Of a DNA stretch of 64,000 bases, positions 23,341-33,836 are shown in pieces. The position numbers were made by a program, and so were the translations under genes. The DNA is from Neofusicoccum parvum (lineage: Eukaryota > Ascomycota > Dothideomycetes > Botryosphaeriales > Botryosphaeriaceae), in NCBI GenBank assembly GCA_020912385.1, contig CP087216.1, positions 1,488,001 to 1,552,000 on the forward strand. Direction: 5' to 3'. Every line of letters starts with the position of its first letter. The first letter of the stretch is position 1. The notes under the pieces are model-generated. The model saw nothing but the letters and a program-made list of their open reading frames with translations. It was not told the DNA's origin and made no database searches.

Positions 23341-26083
23341 TTACGGAGCCAGCTTCGGAGTCGCTGGTGGCGGCTCTTCAGATAGATGGAGATCCTGCGG
23401 CGACTCCTCCAAATACTCCCCCGGTGCCAACAGAGGCGAAAATGCTTCCACCTCCTCTATCTCCTCTTCCTCTTCTTCTTCTTCGAGGATATCTTCGTCC
23501 TCCTCTTGGATAACAAGTTCGCCGCTCTTCCTTCCCTGCACACTGCTGGTCCTGCTTCCGCCTTCTCCACGGCTTCTAGTCATCGGACTAACCCCAGTGT
23601 TCAAACTGAGCGCTGGACCCTTGAAAGGGCTTCTTTTGCGCTTCGCAAAGAGGACACCCGGGCTGGACGGTGGCAGACCGCCGAATGCAGCAGCCGACTC
23701 CGCCGCTGTTGCCCGAACCAGCCGAATGTTAGAAGGAAACGTACTGCCAGTGGGGGTGGCAGGCAGCACTTTGACAGACTGATGAGGGCTGCGGCCGGTA
23801 CGGCTCGTGGTCGATACGGATGGTGACGCTAGGGATGCAGAGGACGTGGACGATGCTTTTGAGTGGGTGTGGGCATGGTGAATTGTGCGAATCGAAGAAA
23901 CAGAGGAAGAAGTAGACTTGCGGCCTCGAAGTCCAGCAGAGCTGCGTCGGTAGGAAGAGCGGGGTGTCATGGGAGCGGGAGAGAGAGATGACCGTTTGTT
24001 GGATCCGTTACTTGCTCTCGTGGAAACCCTAGGACGCTGCGGTGTGCCCACGTAGCTCGCGCGGTTCTGTGAATCTGGGCGGACTTGGGACAAGGGTCTA
24101 GCTGTGTTTGTACTCGTAGCAGCAGAAGGCCTCCGAGTGTCGTCTGGCTTGGTGAGCTTGCCTTGATTTGCTTTCGGAGATTTGCTGCTTTTCGAACCTG
24201 GTGATCTGGACCTTGCGCGCTTTGCCGACTCCTTGAACCAATGCTTGACCGCTGCCAAATGGGCAAGAAACGGTTGCTGATATTTCCGTCTTCGTTTCGC
24301 CGGTACGAAGCCGTTGGGACCAAGAAGTTCTGGGTTGGTGGTGACGACGTGGAGCATGCTGCTACTTCTACGAGACCGCGAGTATTCTTTAGGAGGCAGG
24401 GACGGACGGCCTCTGGAAGAGCTGACACGTCTGTCTTTCTCTACCGGAGGTGGGGGCTTCTCGTCGTTTGGCGTTCTCGATGCCTCGGGCACAAGAGGCA
24501 AGTCTGGAGCTGCAGCTGCTCTCCGTTAATCTCCCATTCTCAAAGTTTAAACAATCTACATCGACTTACACGTCGCAATGGACGTCCGATCCCTGTTCCT
24601 GCCTCGGCTCTTAGGAGGATCTCCAAGAGTCGGGATCGGCGTTCCCTCTTCATCGATCTCTCTGATTGTCGGGGCAAGGCGATCGAACCTGCTGCTGGCC
24701 CTGCTGGCAGCACTTAGTCTACGCAGGCTCTTTGCCTCAGCCTCCCGCTCCTTTCTCTTGCGTTCCCGCCTCTTGGCCTTCCGTTCCTCTTTCTCCAACA
24801 ACAAAGCCCACCACCCTGCCAAACTGTCACAACGCTGGGCCAATACGTTCTCGATAACCTTGTCGATGTCAACCCCAGCACTGCGCATGCGCTGGAGAGT
24901 CTCCTTCTCCAGTTCGGTGGTAAAGGGAGGGGACTGCTGAAGCTTGAGAATTGCCTGCTGCTGAGGGGCATGTTCCATGAGCCACAGGTGCTGTAGAATC
25001 TCAGGGAGAGAAGGTCGGAGGAGCGGGCGTTTCGAAAGCAGCTTGGTGATGAGGTCCTTGGCCTGCTCGGGCATGTGGACCGGATATTTCGGTTCCTCCT
25101 TCAGTATTCTCCTTTTTGTTTCGTTCTCATCATCCTCATCAAACGGCAGTTCTCCGCAGAGCAGGGCGTACAGGATGACGCCAAGACTCCAAACATCCAC
25201 CTTCTCGCCCGCGTATTTTTCTCCTTTCAGCATCTCCGGAGCGCTGTAGCATACTGTTCCACACCATGTTTGTAGATAGTTCGATTTGCCCTCGTATTCG
25301 CGTGTGAAGCCAAAATCCACCAGCTTGACGTTTCCATGCTTGTCCAGTAGAACGTTCTCCAGCTTCAGGTCGCGGTGCACGCAGGATTTCAGATGGATGT
25401 AGGAGACGGCACCGACGAGCTGTGTGAAGATTTTCTGCACCTTGGGGGGATCCATGGGTCCGGTCTTGAGAAGGTGGTTGTACAGCTCATCCCCTGAATT
25501 GCGCTCGGTCAGCTGGAGCCGCGCGGATCAATGCGGGAGGCACTTGCCTGGACACCACTCCAACGCAAGCCATACCATCGTCTCCGTGACAATGACCTCG
25601 TAAAGGCGGGCTATGTGCGGATGCAGAAATTGCCGGTGGTGATGGATCTCGCGAGCCAGGTTGGAGTCATTTTTGTTCGCCGACTTGAGCACAACCTTCA
25701 ATCCGCCTTTAGCAGCTTCCCCCCATCTCAAATGTTGTGACCGACCTTGGATCCGTTCGTGAGCTTGTGAGAGGCTAGATAAACTTTGCCGAAGGAGCCT
25801 TTGCCTATAAGGCGGCCGAGCTGGTAGTTCCCGACGGTGCGGAGGTCCGCAGACGAGAACTCGCTGGAGGCGGCATGTCAGCACGTGGGACGCGTTGAAG
25901 AAGGGCAGCTGTCGGTGGCTTACTCCAGGAGCTCATTGTAGGAGTTCGTGAGCTGTTTGGCACGTGTCAGCTTTCGAGCAGGCGGAGCCGGGCGGCGCAG
26001 GGTGCACGGTGGGCGCGGCAGCAGCGCACCTTGGTCCTCTGGGCTTGCAGCTCGGCCTGGTTCCTGGCATTGATGGGGGGCAT
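23341..26083 (-). CDS. Ser/Thr protein kinase, Ypl150w/Ppk16-like
   Basis: Protein kinase of the CAMK/AMPK-like branch. Six exons (26083-26030, 25952-25924, 25863-25746, 25695-25548, 25493-24570, 24509-23341) give 813 residues. The kinase domain spans about 41-300: GKGSFGKVY (48-56), catalytic Lys71, HRDLKLEN (156-163), DFG (176-178), CGTVCYSAPEMLKGEKYAGE and DVWSLGVILYALLCGELPFD. All catalytic residues are present. The Lys/Arg/Glu-rich segment after about residue 380 looks coiled, and the Ser/Pro-rich tail of about 390 residues ends in an acidic patch. The closest families I recall are budding-yeast Ypl150w and fission-yeast Ppk16, little-studied kinases; the assignment is from memory. Intron 25547-25494 begins with GC (CCAG|GCAAGT) and no GT alternative keeps the frame. 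Confidence 0.85.
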
Positions 26084-26899
26084 AAGTCGCGATGCTGCTC
26101 GGGGTCGTTGGCGGCGGCAGGCAGCGGCATGCAGGCCGTAGAAATAATTTGACGGGCCCTGGGGGTGGGCGTTGCGGGGGAGAGCGGGCGGCGCGGAGGT
26201 TTGAGGAGTGTCAGAGGTGCGACGAAACGAATGACGGCACGCTCTGCTAGGACGCGGCGGCGCAAACACAGGCGGTGGCAGACGGGACGGGCTGGAGGCG
26301 GCGGGCGCAGCAAGAAAGTGGCATGCTGGCGCCAGATCCCAGATTCAGATGTCCATCTCCTGAGCTGCGGCCATGGCCTCGCCGAGTCGTAATCCCACGA
26401 CCCGCTGCGCTTCGTCATTGGCCGTCCGGCTGCAACCCTGCTGCGCATCCGCGTTCCATACGCTGTCCGGCATCGCGCTCTCCGCCCGGCCGGGTCGCCT
26501 ACACGTTCACCTGCCCACCGGCCTTCATTGCGACACCTCTTTCCTTGCATTTAGGCCGCAGAAACTGCATCCAGTGCTCGGTTATCACGCCGTCTGCCGC
26601 CCATCACTGCCGCATCCGGCGAGCAGATCCCACTCTGCCGGCTGCCTGTGCGCGCGCGCCCTCTCCCCGTGTGCTAATGCCAATGCCAATTATCACTAAC
26701 CCGTCTCCGTGCTCTCGAAAACAGGTTAATTGATGGTACAATTCAAGTAACACAGAGCGTCTCCGCCGCTCTTCTACGTAGTGTTCAACACAAAGGAAAT
26801 TCGCTCGTTTGTCTCTGATGCTGTACATTCGGGCCCTGCAAGCCCTCTGTGGGAGATTCAACCCTTCTCTAATCCTCGCGCTCCGTATTCCTCCTCCAT
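26084..26899. other. Intergenic region
   Basis: Kinase promoter and cytochrome c1 3' end. GC-rich near the kinase start, AT-richer toward 26700-26900. No gene seen. Confidence 0.6.
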
Positions 26900-28200
26900 T
26901 TAGTGCTTCTTGCCCGAGACCGGGGGGTTGTAGACGAGCTGTCTGGTCTTGATCGTGGACCACTTGTACCTAAACACGCGCTGCGTTAGCATCTGGCTGG
27001 CTCTGTCGCCTCTGGGGTCGCCATTCGTTCGCGTACCTCTTCACCCAAACGCTGAGAGCAAACAGAACACTGCCGACAGCCAGGACCTTCCAGCCCATCT
27101 TCTTACGCTCGTCCATCTCGGGCTCGGCAGACCAGTTGAGGAACTCGACAACATCCTTGGCCATCTGGGAGGTAGTAGCGGGGGTACCGTCCTCGTACTC
27201 GACGAGGCCGTCGTACAGGACACGCGCCATAGCAATACCGGTACCGGGGAAGTAGGGGTTGAAGTTCAGGCCTTCCTGGACAACAGCACCCGCCGGGGGC
27301 TCCTCGGGGTAGCCGGTCAGCAAGCTGAAGATGTAGTTGCAGCCACCGTGGCGGGCCTTGACCATCAGACTGAGATCCGGGGGCAGAGCACCGTTGTTGG
27401 CCGCACGAGCAGCCTCGTCGTTCTTGTAAGGGCTGGGCAGGTAGTCGGACAGCTTTCCGGGGCGCTTCTCGATCTCACCCTCGTCGTTGGGCTCGGTGTC
27501 GTACTCGTTCTCCTCAGCCAGCTCCTTGGCTTCATCAACGGTCATGATGTTGCCGACGAGGGAGCGGTAGGGAATACGTGCGAGCGAATGGCAGGAGGCG
27601 CAGACTTCACGGTAGACCTGGAAACCGCGGCGGAGGCTGCCTTACGGTCAGTTGTTGGGCCGGGCTGAAAGCGCCGCACGTGTACTTACGCCTGGTGGTC
27701 GAAGGTCTTCGTCCACTTCTCGTGCTCCCACGGGTACTGGGTAGGGTGGAGACTGCTCCCAGTTAGTATTGCGTCCTGCGGCGTTGTCGGCTGATGGTGG
27801 CGGCTGGTCCCCGGGACAGCGTGGCCAGCACCCCCATCAATCCTCCAGTATGCGCGACTCACCCCTCCTCCGCCGGAGTCATAGCGTGGACATTGCGGCC
27901 GTAGAGATGATAGTACCAGCCAATGGAGCCGATGGCGAAGGCGGTGGCAGCGGAGCCGGCGAGGGTGGACTTCCAAGAGGCGGCCTCCTCGGCGGAGCCG
28001 CTGGAGTTGGAGGCAGAGCGCTGCAGAACACAGGGTCAGCTGTGACGTTCGCGTAAAGGCATTGATGATCGACGGCCGTGATGGCGCCCGCGGCGACGGT
28101 GGGTGAGACGTGTCGGACGTACCGTGCCTATCCTGGTGGCAGAGCTGCGCGCAGCGGTGCCGACGGTGCGCGCCGAACGGAGGCTCGATCTGGCCAACAT
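26900..28200 (-). CDS. cyt1: Cytochrome c1, complex III
   Basis: Haem subunit of the mitochondrial cytochrome bc1 complex; it passes electrons from the Rieske protein to cytochrome c. Exons 28200-28123, 28020-27863, 27752-27690, 27636-27037 and 26969-26900 give 322 residues, the family's normal length. The N-terminus is an Arg/Ser-rich mitochondrial presequence followed by a hydrophobic sorting segment ([20 protein letters not shown]). The haem site CASCH is at 112-116 in [16 protein letters not shown], and the axial Met is in [16 protein letters not shown]-terminal anchor ([20 protein letters not shown]) continues into [15 protein letters not shown] across the last intron. All conserved features are intact. 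Upstream lie several CCAAT boxes, in keeping with Hap/CBC control of respiratory genes. Confidence 0.97.
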
Positions 28201-28342
28201 GTCGATGTGGAGCTGACCGTCACCCGGCGACGATGGGGATTGTGGAGGGGAGAGGCAATGGAGCGGACTGCAAGCGGGTTACGGGGAGTTGGAGTCGGTC
28301 GTTGCGGTAAGAACAAATCTCGTAGCTCCCGCTTCGGCTGAG

Positions 28343-28519
28343 CCAATCACGGGCCCGGCAAGTCAGCAGCCGCTCGTCCATGATGCCAACACCAACGCCC
28401 TCCATCGCCCGGCCGACATCTCAGGCGCACCCATCTTCGGACGGGACCAGACCTGTCCAATGGCCATCGCAGGACGCCAATGCGTCAAGCCCCGAGCAGC
28501 ACACCTCGCCGGAGCCAAT
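28343..28519. promoter_or_regulatory. CCAAT-box cluster upstream of cyt1
   Basis: Four CCAAT pentamers on the plus strand at 28343-28347, 28457-28461, 28477-28481 and 28515-28519, that is 143 to 315 bases before the cyt1 start and reading toward the opposite strand. The Hap2/3/5 CCAAT-binding complex activates CYT1 in yeast. Binding here is inferred; the motif is short. Confidence 0.5.
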
Positions 28520-29474
28520 GCGCACGTTGTCGGCCCTCGATGCGCTATTTTGAGCCTCATCAAGGTCACGGCCCACCCTGGTCCTCATGAAGAAAATGCC
28601 CCATCAACCCGTCAAACACCGTGCCCTCTATTCCGAGGGGTTGTGCCACCGAGGCGAATAGGACTACATCTTTGCAGCATTGAGCATACGCTTCGCGGCC
28701 ATGTCTGCTTTTTCGCCCCTGCCTCGTCCGGTTCCGGTTCGCTCCGATATTCGGATCGCTCATCTCTACTCTTTCCTGTTTCCTCTAGCAACAGCACCGA
28801 TTTCACCATGGTTGTGCTGCTTGTTTTGCTTCTGCGCCTATCTATCGAGGTGATGCTCTTCGCTACAGACTTCTTAAACGAATCGATCTTTCCCGTCGGC
28901 CATTGGCCTGCGTTTACACATCTTCAACGCCTATGCAAAACGCCACCGAAATGACAACTCTCTCACTTTCGTTCCTTGCTGTCGTTTTCCTTTCATATCG
29001 AATCATTGAATCTCTTCAATTCGCATGATTTTAATCATACCTTGAGACATCACGTCCTTCGAGGCGTCTATTCACAAGTGACTTGAGTCCTTTTCTCAAG
29101 TAAACAAAGGTTGGCCGCCTCAAGCGTGATGGACTACCTAGAAATAGCAACGGCTCTCAAAGGAAACTTGACAATAAGGTCTTTGTATCCGTCGCTCGCC
29201 TTGCTGTTTTCTTTCACTGCAACTCAAAGTTAATGCATTGTTCGAATGTGGCGGCACTCCTTCACGAGCAACTTTCATATAACACCGGCCGCAGCGACTT
29301 TAAGAAAGCGGCAGATTCATCCGCGCGCGAAACCCTCGTCACAAGCGATACTTGTACTAGTGAAACCTACCATACAACTACCTACCTTCATACACTCAAC
29401 CTCACAGAGACCTTTAAGGATTCTCAATCCAACACATCTCTAACGTTTTCACGAACACACTTAAGACCGCCGAA
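28520..29474. other. Intergenic region, AT-richer
   Basis: Together with the preceding 320 bases, the divergent spacer between cyt1 and the secreted-protein gene. From about 28780 it is clearly AT-richer than its surroundings. The 200 bases before 29475 hold the probable promoter and leader of the secreted protein. No gene seen. Confidence 0.55.
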
Positions 29475-30074
29475 ATGCTTGCTAGCACTCTTATCCTCAC
29501 CGTCCTTGCCGGCAAGGCCCTCGTCGAGGCTGCTCCAGCCCCAGAATACACCTCATATCCAGAGACGATCACCATCCATCCGCCGAAGACGAGGAAGATC
29601 TGGCCCGTTGGCTGGAGGTTCAAGCCTACCCATACTGACAACCTCCTCACCTTTGCCGCTCGCGAGACCGCGGGCTCTGGCGTGAGTGCGCTGCCTTTTG
29701 AGGATGATGAGCCTGGTGCTATCTTCCCCATTGACGGATCATCCAGCGCTGACATCACCTCTACAGTCGAACATGCGCGTGTGAGCCTCTCTCCCACAGA
29801 CAAGTCTATCGACGCTCGAGCAGCTACGGAGCCTCACCCTGCTTTGATTAAGACCATTTTCATTACCATCACCAAAGAACCAACAAAACCCACTTCCACC
29901 AAGCCTAAGGCAACCCAGTCTACCTGGTCGAAGGGAAAGCATTGTCCTTACCCATACCCTGGTGAAAGATGCAGCCCGCCAAAGTCGAAGCACAAAGCCA
30001 CCGCGACCTCTTCGACACCAACAAAAACTGCGCTTCCAAAAAAGCCCTGCCCATACCCTGGCCAGACTTGCTAG
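29475..30074 (+). CDS. Small secreted protein with CPYPG..C repeats; possible peptide-pheromone precursor
   Basis: Intronless gene for 199 residues. The N-terminus is a classic signal peptide (MLASTLILTVLAGKALVEAA, then PAPEY). The middle is Thr/Ser/Pro-rich with no family motif. The C-terminal 60 residues hold two short cysteine-bracketed repeats, KGKHCPYPYPGERC and PKKPCPYPGQTC, each preceded by basic residues and separated by a Lys/Thr/Ser-rich spacer; the second ends exactly at the stop. C-x3-G-Q-x-C is the core of alpha-type sex pheromones of filamentous ascomycetes, whose precursors have a signal peptide and C-terminal repeats released by Kex2. Differences are the lack of the usual Trp before the first Cys, KK rather than KR, and only two repeats. 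It may instead be an unrelated secreted protein. Gene reality is likely; function is inference. Confidence 0.72.
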   Translation: MLASTLILTVLAGKALVEAAPAPEYTSYPETITIHPPKTRKIWPVGWRFKPTHTDNLLTFAARETAGSGVSALPFEDDEPGAIFPIDGSSSADITSTVEHARVSLSPTDKSIDARAATEPHPALIKTIFITITKEPTKPTSTKPKATQSTWSKGKHCPYPYPGERCSPPKSKHKATATSSTPTKTALPKKPCPYPGQTC

Positions 30075-30763
30075 AGTAGACAAGGCATGAACCAGATTAT
30101 GTGACCTGACTATTCCCATAGCCATTACATCACCGTCTCAACACAATCAAATGTCGTTTCAAAATTGTCGGATGCAGTGATTTTGCTGTGCTATGAGGAT
30201 AAATATGCCGGCAAATCGCCATATGGGTCTTGAGGAAATCTCAATGATTCCAGTGGAGTGAGCGGTGAGAACTGACGTCCAGATGAATCGAGTGATAACT
30301 AAAGAGAAGCGACGGGACCAGTATTGCGGGTCTTGACCAGCAGCCGTTTCGCCTTGTCTGCGCCGATCGTGAGAACGCGAAGGCAGCCTTGAATTACACT
30401 AGCCGATTTGAAGCTTTTTCGAACACACGGAAGAAGGATGTGGAACAGTTGTTTCTGATTGTCGTGGCGAGGAGAGGACGATGATGGGTGTGGGGTGCGG
30501 AGAACATCGACAAGAGGGGACGGGAAGCAAACGACGCGTGACATCACTGGCGGGCAGATAGGGATGTCGTGTACAGTGGCAGCCTAACTGCGGCTGACTC
30601 TCCTGCGAACAGCTCGAAGCTCACCGGCGCGAAACAACCCAGAGGAGCGCACTGCCCGGCGCGACCAGCAAGCTCTGACTTTGTAATCTGCCATGGGCGC
30701 GCCACGCCTTCCATAAGCTTCGGTCCGCAGCTCCTACGCCGCGACGCAGAGACCTACCCAGCG
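30075..30763. other. Intergenic region
   Basis: Downstream of the secreted-protein gene and upstream of the short ORF and ubx4. A minus-strand frame from an ATG at 30544 to 30299 (81 residues) is open but has no recognisable motif; I do not call it. Confidence 0.5.
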
Positions 30764-30997
30764 ATGGCACCGCAGCTCGCCGGCATCACCGCGACACGAT
30801 TTGAGAAAGACCTTCTGATCATCCTCGCGCACTCGTATTTCATCCGCGAAGCCTACCGCAACATTCGGGAGACACGCCGCCGCCACTCGGTCGACTGCTC
30901 GCGCTCGCGCCTGCTCAACCTGCTGCACTACACCATCATTGGCGTCTCGTCGCTCAGCGTGATCCGCGCAGCATGGCGTCTCACGTCGTCGTGGTAG
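30764..30997 (+). CDS. Short ORF overlapping the ubx4 start (uORF or small gene)
   Basis: An ATG-initiated frame of 77 codons ends at TAG 30995-30997, 25 nt inside the ubx4 coding start (30973) and in a different frame. Its third codon positions are mostly C or G through the second half (CTGCTCAACCTGCTGCAC), as in real genes here. The product has a charged middle (YRNIRETRRRHSVDCSRSR) and a hydrophobic end (LLHYTIIGVSSLSVIRAAW) that could be a membrane segment. I recognise no family. It may be a conserved microprotein read from the same mRNA as ubx4, or an upstream ORF that limits ubx4 translation. Some of the codon bias could come from the overlapping promoter sequence, so confidence is moderate. 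Confidence 0.5.
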   Translation: MAPQLAGITATRFEKDLLIILAHSYFIREAYRNIRETRRRHSVDCSRSRLLNLLHYTIIGVSSLSVIRAAWRLTSSW

Positions 30998-32596
30998 ATA
31001 CGACCGCCCGTACCGCGCGCATCAAGACTACGCCGGGCAAGCACCTCACCGAGGTTCTCAGCGAGGCCTGCGCCAAGTTCAACCTCAACCCCGACAACTA
31101 CACATTGAAGTGGGTTGCGCCATGCGAGCTACCCCTCCACGCCACGGAGCTCTACTGACGCCATGTACAGATTTAACAACAAGCCCGTCGACTGCTCGCG
31201 CACCATTCGCCTCGCAAACCTTCCTCAGGGTGCTAAGCTTGACCTCGTGCAAGCGTCCCGCTCCCCCTCCGTTGTCAATGTCGCCCTCCAGCTCGAGCAG
31301 CCCGGCCAGCGCCTAACCCATAAGTTCCCCAGCAACACGTCGCTATGGCAGATTCTCCGAGTATTCGAGACAGTCTCCAGCAACAGCCTGAACCTCACGC
31401 AGCGGGGTGTTGCCGTTACCAACGCGGGCGGCTCTGGCGCCGGCAGGCTCAACTATGAGATACCGGTCATCAATATCATGGGAAGGGAGATGGGCACATT
31501 CCCAGATCTGCAGAAGACATTGGCACAGCTTGGATTCACGAGCAGCAGCGCATTGCTACGTTGTTCGTTCAGGGACAGCGGCAAGTCGCTAGAGGACGCC
31601 ATGACTGAGATATCAGCATACTTCAAGAGCGTGGAGGTGCCTGAGTCGACCAAGGAGGCTAATGGAGCTCATGCTAGCGACGCAGGCACATCCGCAACTA
31701 CAACAGAGGCCTCCACCCCAGCTCCAGCAGACAATGTTGCAGGAGAACCCAGCGCTCCAGAGCCCACATCAGCAATGGAGGACGTCGTCCCGACCACCCA
31801 AGAAGACACAGCACCTGCCCCTGCACCCACAACCGAAGCAGCATCCACCCCGACCACTGCACCTCCCGAAGCCCCTGCTCCAGACACCATCACCGGCCCC
31901 GACGAGCGGCCCATCGTGATCTACACCCCCTCCAGCTCCACCACGCCCGCCGCCGTCCGCAACACGGCCTTCAACCCCGAAGACTACGTCCCAACAATCG
32001 ACCACGCAAAATCGCACCAAGCGCTGCTCCAAACCGCCGGCAAGAACCAACGGCTGGCCTCGGACGCCGAGCTCGCGGCGGCAGAGCAGGCCAAGGCGGA
32101 GAAGCTGGCGGCGATCGAGGGCGTGACGATCCGGGTGCGGCTGCCGGACACGTCGCACGTCGAGGCGCGCTTCGGCAAGCAGGAGACGGCGGCGGCGCTG
32201 TACGCGTGCGTGCGCGGCGTGCTGGCCCACCCGGACCAGCCCTTCGCGCTCAAGTACCCGGGCCCGCGCGGCCCGCTCGTCGCCCTCGCGGACGGCGCCG
32301 CCAAGCGCCTCGTCGCCGACCTGGGCTTCCAGGGACGCCAGCTCGTCAACCTCGTGTGGGACGACGCCGCCAGCCCCGCCGCCAGGACCCAGCGCTGCCT
32401 GAAGCAGGAGTGGTACACGCAGGGCCACGAGATGGAGGTCAAGGAGCCGCCTGCCGTCGCCGCTCCGTCGGCTGCGCAGGCGAACGCTGGCGCGGCGAGC
32501 GCGGCGCAGCCGGCGAAGAAGGCGACGAGCTCTGGCGACAAGGAATCGAAGCTTAAGGCGATGTTGAACAAGGGACTGTTCAAGGGCAGGAAGTGA
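30973..32596 (+). CDS. ubx4: TUG-UBL/UBX-domain protein (Ubx4/ASPSCR1 type)
   Basis: Cdc48/p97 cofactor of the TUG/ASPSCR1/Ubx4 group. Exons 30973-31109 and 31171-32596 (61-nt intron, phase 2) give 520 residues. The TUG-type ubiquitin-like domain is at about 1-80: MASHVVVVDTTARTARIKTT, then EACAKFNLNPDNYTLK and FNNKPVDCSRTIRLANLPQG. A second conserved region follows at about 80-190 (NVALQLEQPGQRLTHKFPSN; INIMGREMG). Next come a low-complexity Thr/Pro/Ala linker, a short helix and a C-terminal UBX domain at about 360-450 (VTIRVRLPDTSHVEARFG; PFALKYPGPRG; LGFQGRQLVNLVWDD). The tail is Ala/Lys-rich. The ORF at 30764 overlaps the start and could modulate translation. UBX domains bind the Cdc48 N-domain; target processes are not deducible here. 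Confidence 0.9.
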
Positions 32597-33111
32597 GCGA
32601 GGAGGACCCTCATTCCTGGCTATGGTGGATAGAGAGCGAATTGAAGCATTTGTGCATCTGGCTGGGGTTTATTGGATATCGAGATTCGGTAGTGACTTTG
32701 CGGGGAGTACGGATAAGCGGGTAGAAAGTCACGGCAGCTGTTATGAATCCAACGGCATTTTCTTGAATAATTTGAAGATGCTTGGAAATTGAAACCTTTG
32801 AACACCATGGGCATGATGAGCGGGGTAGCACAGCAGAAATGACTACAGCAGGACCAATCGACATGGGAGGCAAACGCCGCTTTTAATCGGATTTTCGTTA
32901 AGAGACCTATCAGAAAGACTCCTCTGACCCGGGGTTGTGGTTATTTTGGTGGGGGGTGCAAGTCCCTCGTCTCTCATTTCGTGTAGTGAAGACCATCCAT
33001 TTTGTTTTCCGAGCAGCAGAAGCAGCGTATTCCGTAAGCCCCCCAACGTTCGGGAAAGCGAAAGAGAAAAAAGAACCCTGTTGACCGGAAAGTAGCTCTT
33101 GTCCCAATCGC
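32597..33111. other. Convergent 3' region
   Basis: Spacer between the 3' ends of ubx4 and the eL36 gene; both terminators must lie here. No gene seen. Confidence 0.65.
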
Positions 33112-33836
33112 TTAGTGGCCCGCCCTCCTGGCCTCGGCGATGACCTTGGTCATCTCATCGACCTTTCTCTTCGCACGACCGAAGGTACCGAGCTGTGATA
33201 CAAACGTCAGTATTATGCGTGTGGGGATTTGTTTGTGTAGCGGTAGAAGGAATTTGGAGATAATCGATCGTATCGATGCCGCCGGTGGTGTGCTTGTTTT
33301 GCAGTAATCGAGAGACGACGTACCCTCTTCTTGGCGAGCTTCCTGGCGCGCTTGTCCTTGCTGTTGCGGAGAAGTTCGATGACGCGACGCTCGTACGGGG
33401 CGAGACTGTAAGGCAAACCGTCAGCCATAATGTTCATTCCTTTGTCCACGAGTCCAATTCTTCTGTGCCCAGGCTCGGCCGATGCGCCCCGTTTGACGCT
33501 CCCCCTACTCGGCGCTGCCAATCCTCCTCTTTGCTCATTGTGCTCGTGCTTCGGCTGGATCCACGTACCCAGAAACCTCCTTGACAACCTCCCTGACGAA
33601 AGCGGTGCGCTTGCTGAGGTGGCCCTTGGTCCTCGAGATCTTGGTCTTGGGCTGGTGGGGAGTGACTTTCTGTAGGGCAGCAACAAAAATCATTAGCGAG
33701 GCGGTTCGCAGCGAGGCAGCGGGCCCACAGCGAGATATCGGGAACGTCGTGGGCGCAGCGAGCAAGAGGATGGACGTACGTGGCCAGCGTTCAAGCCGCG
33801 GGCGAGGCCGGACCTCTGCTTGACTTCCTTCGGCAT
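33112..33836 (-). CDS. rpl36: 60S ribosomal protein eL36
   Basis: Large-subunit ribosomal protein eL36. Exons 33836-33780, 33669-33569, 33405-33324 and 33192-33112 with introns of 110, 163 and 131 nt give 106 residues, the usual length. The protein starts MPKEVKQRSGLARGLNAGH, continues with KTKISRTKGHLSKRTAFVRE and LAPYERRVIELLRNSKDKRA, and ends KVIAEARRAGH. Very basic, as expected. The first intron follows the 19th codon; early introns are common in fungal ribosomal-protein genes. Identification is secure. Confidence 0.97.
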
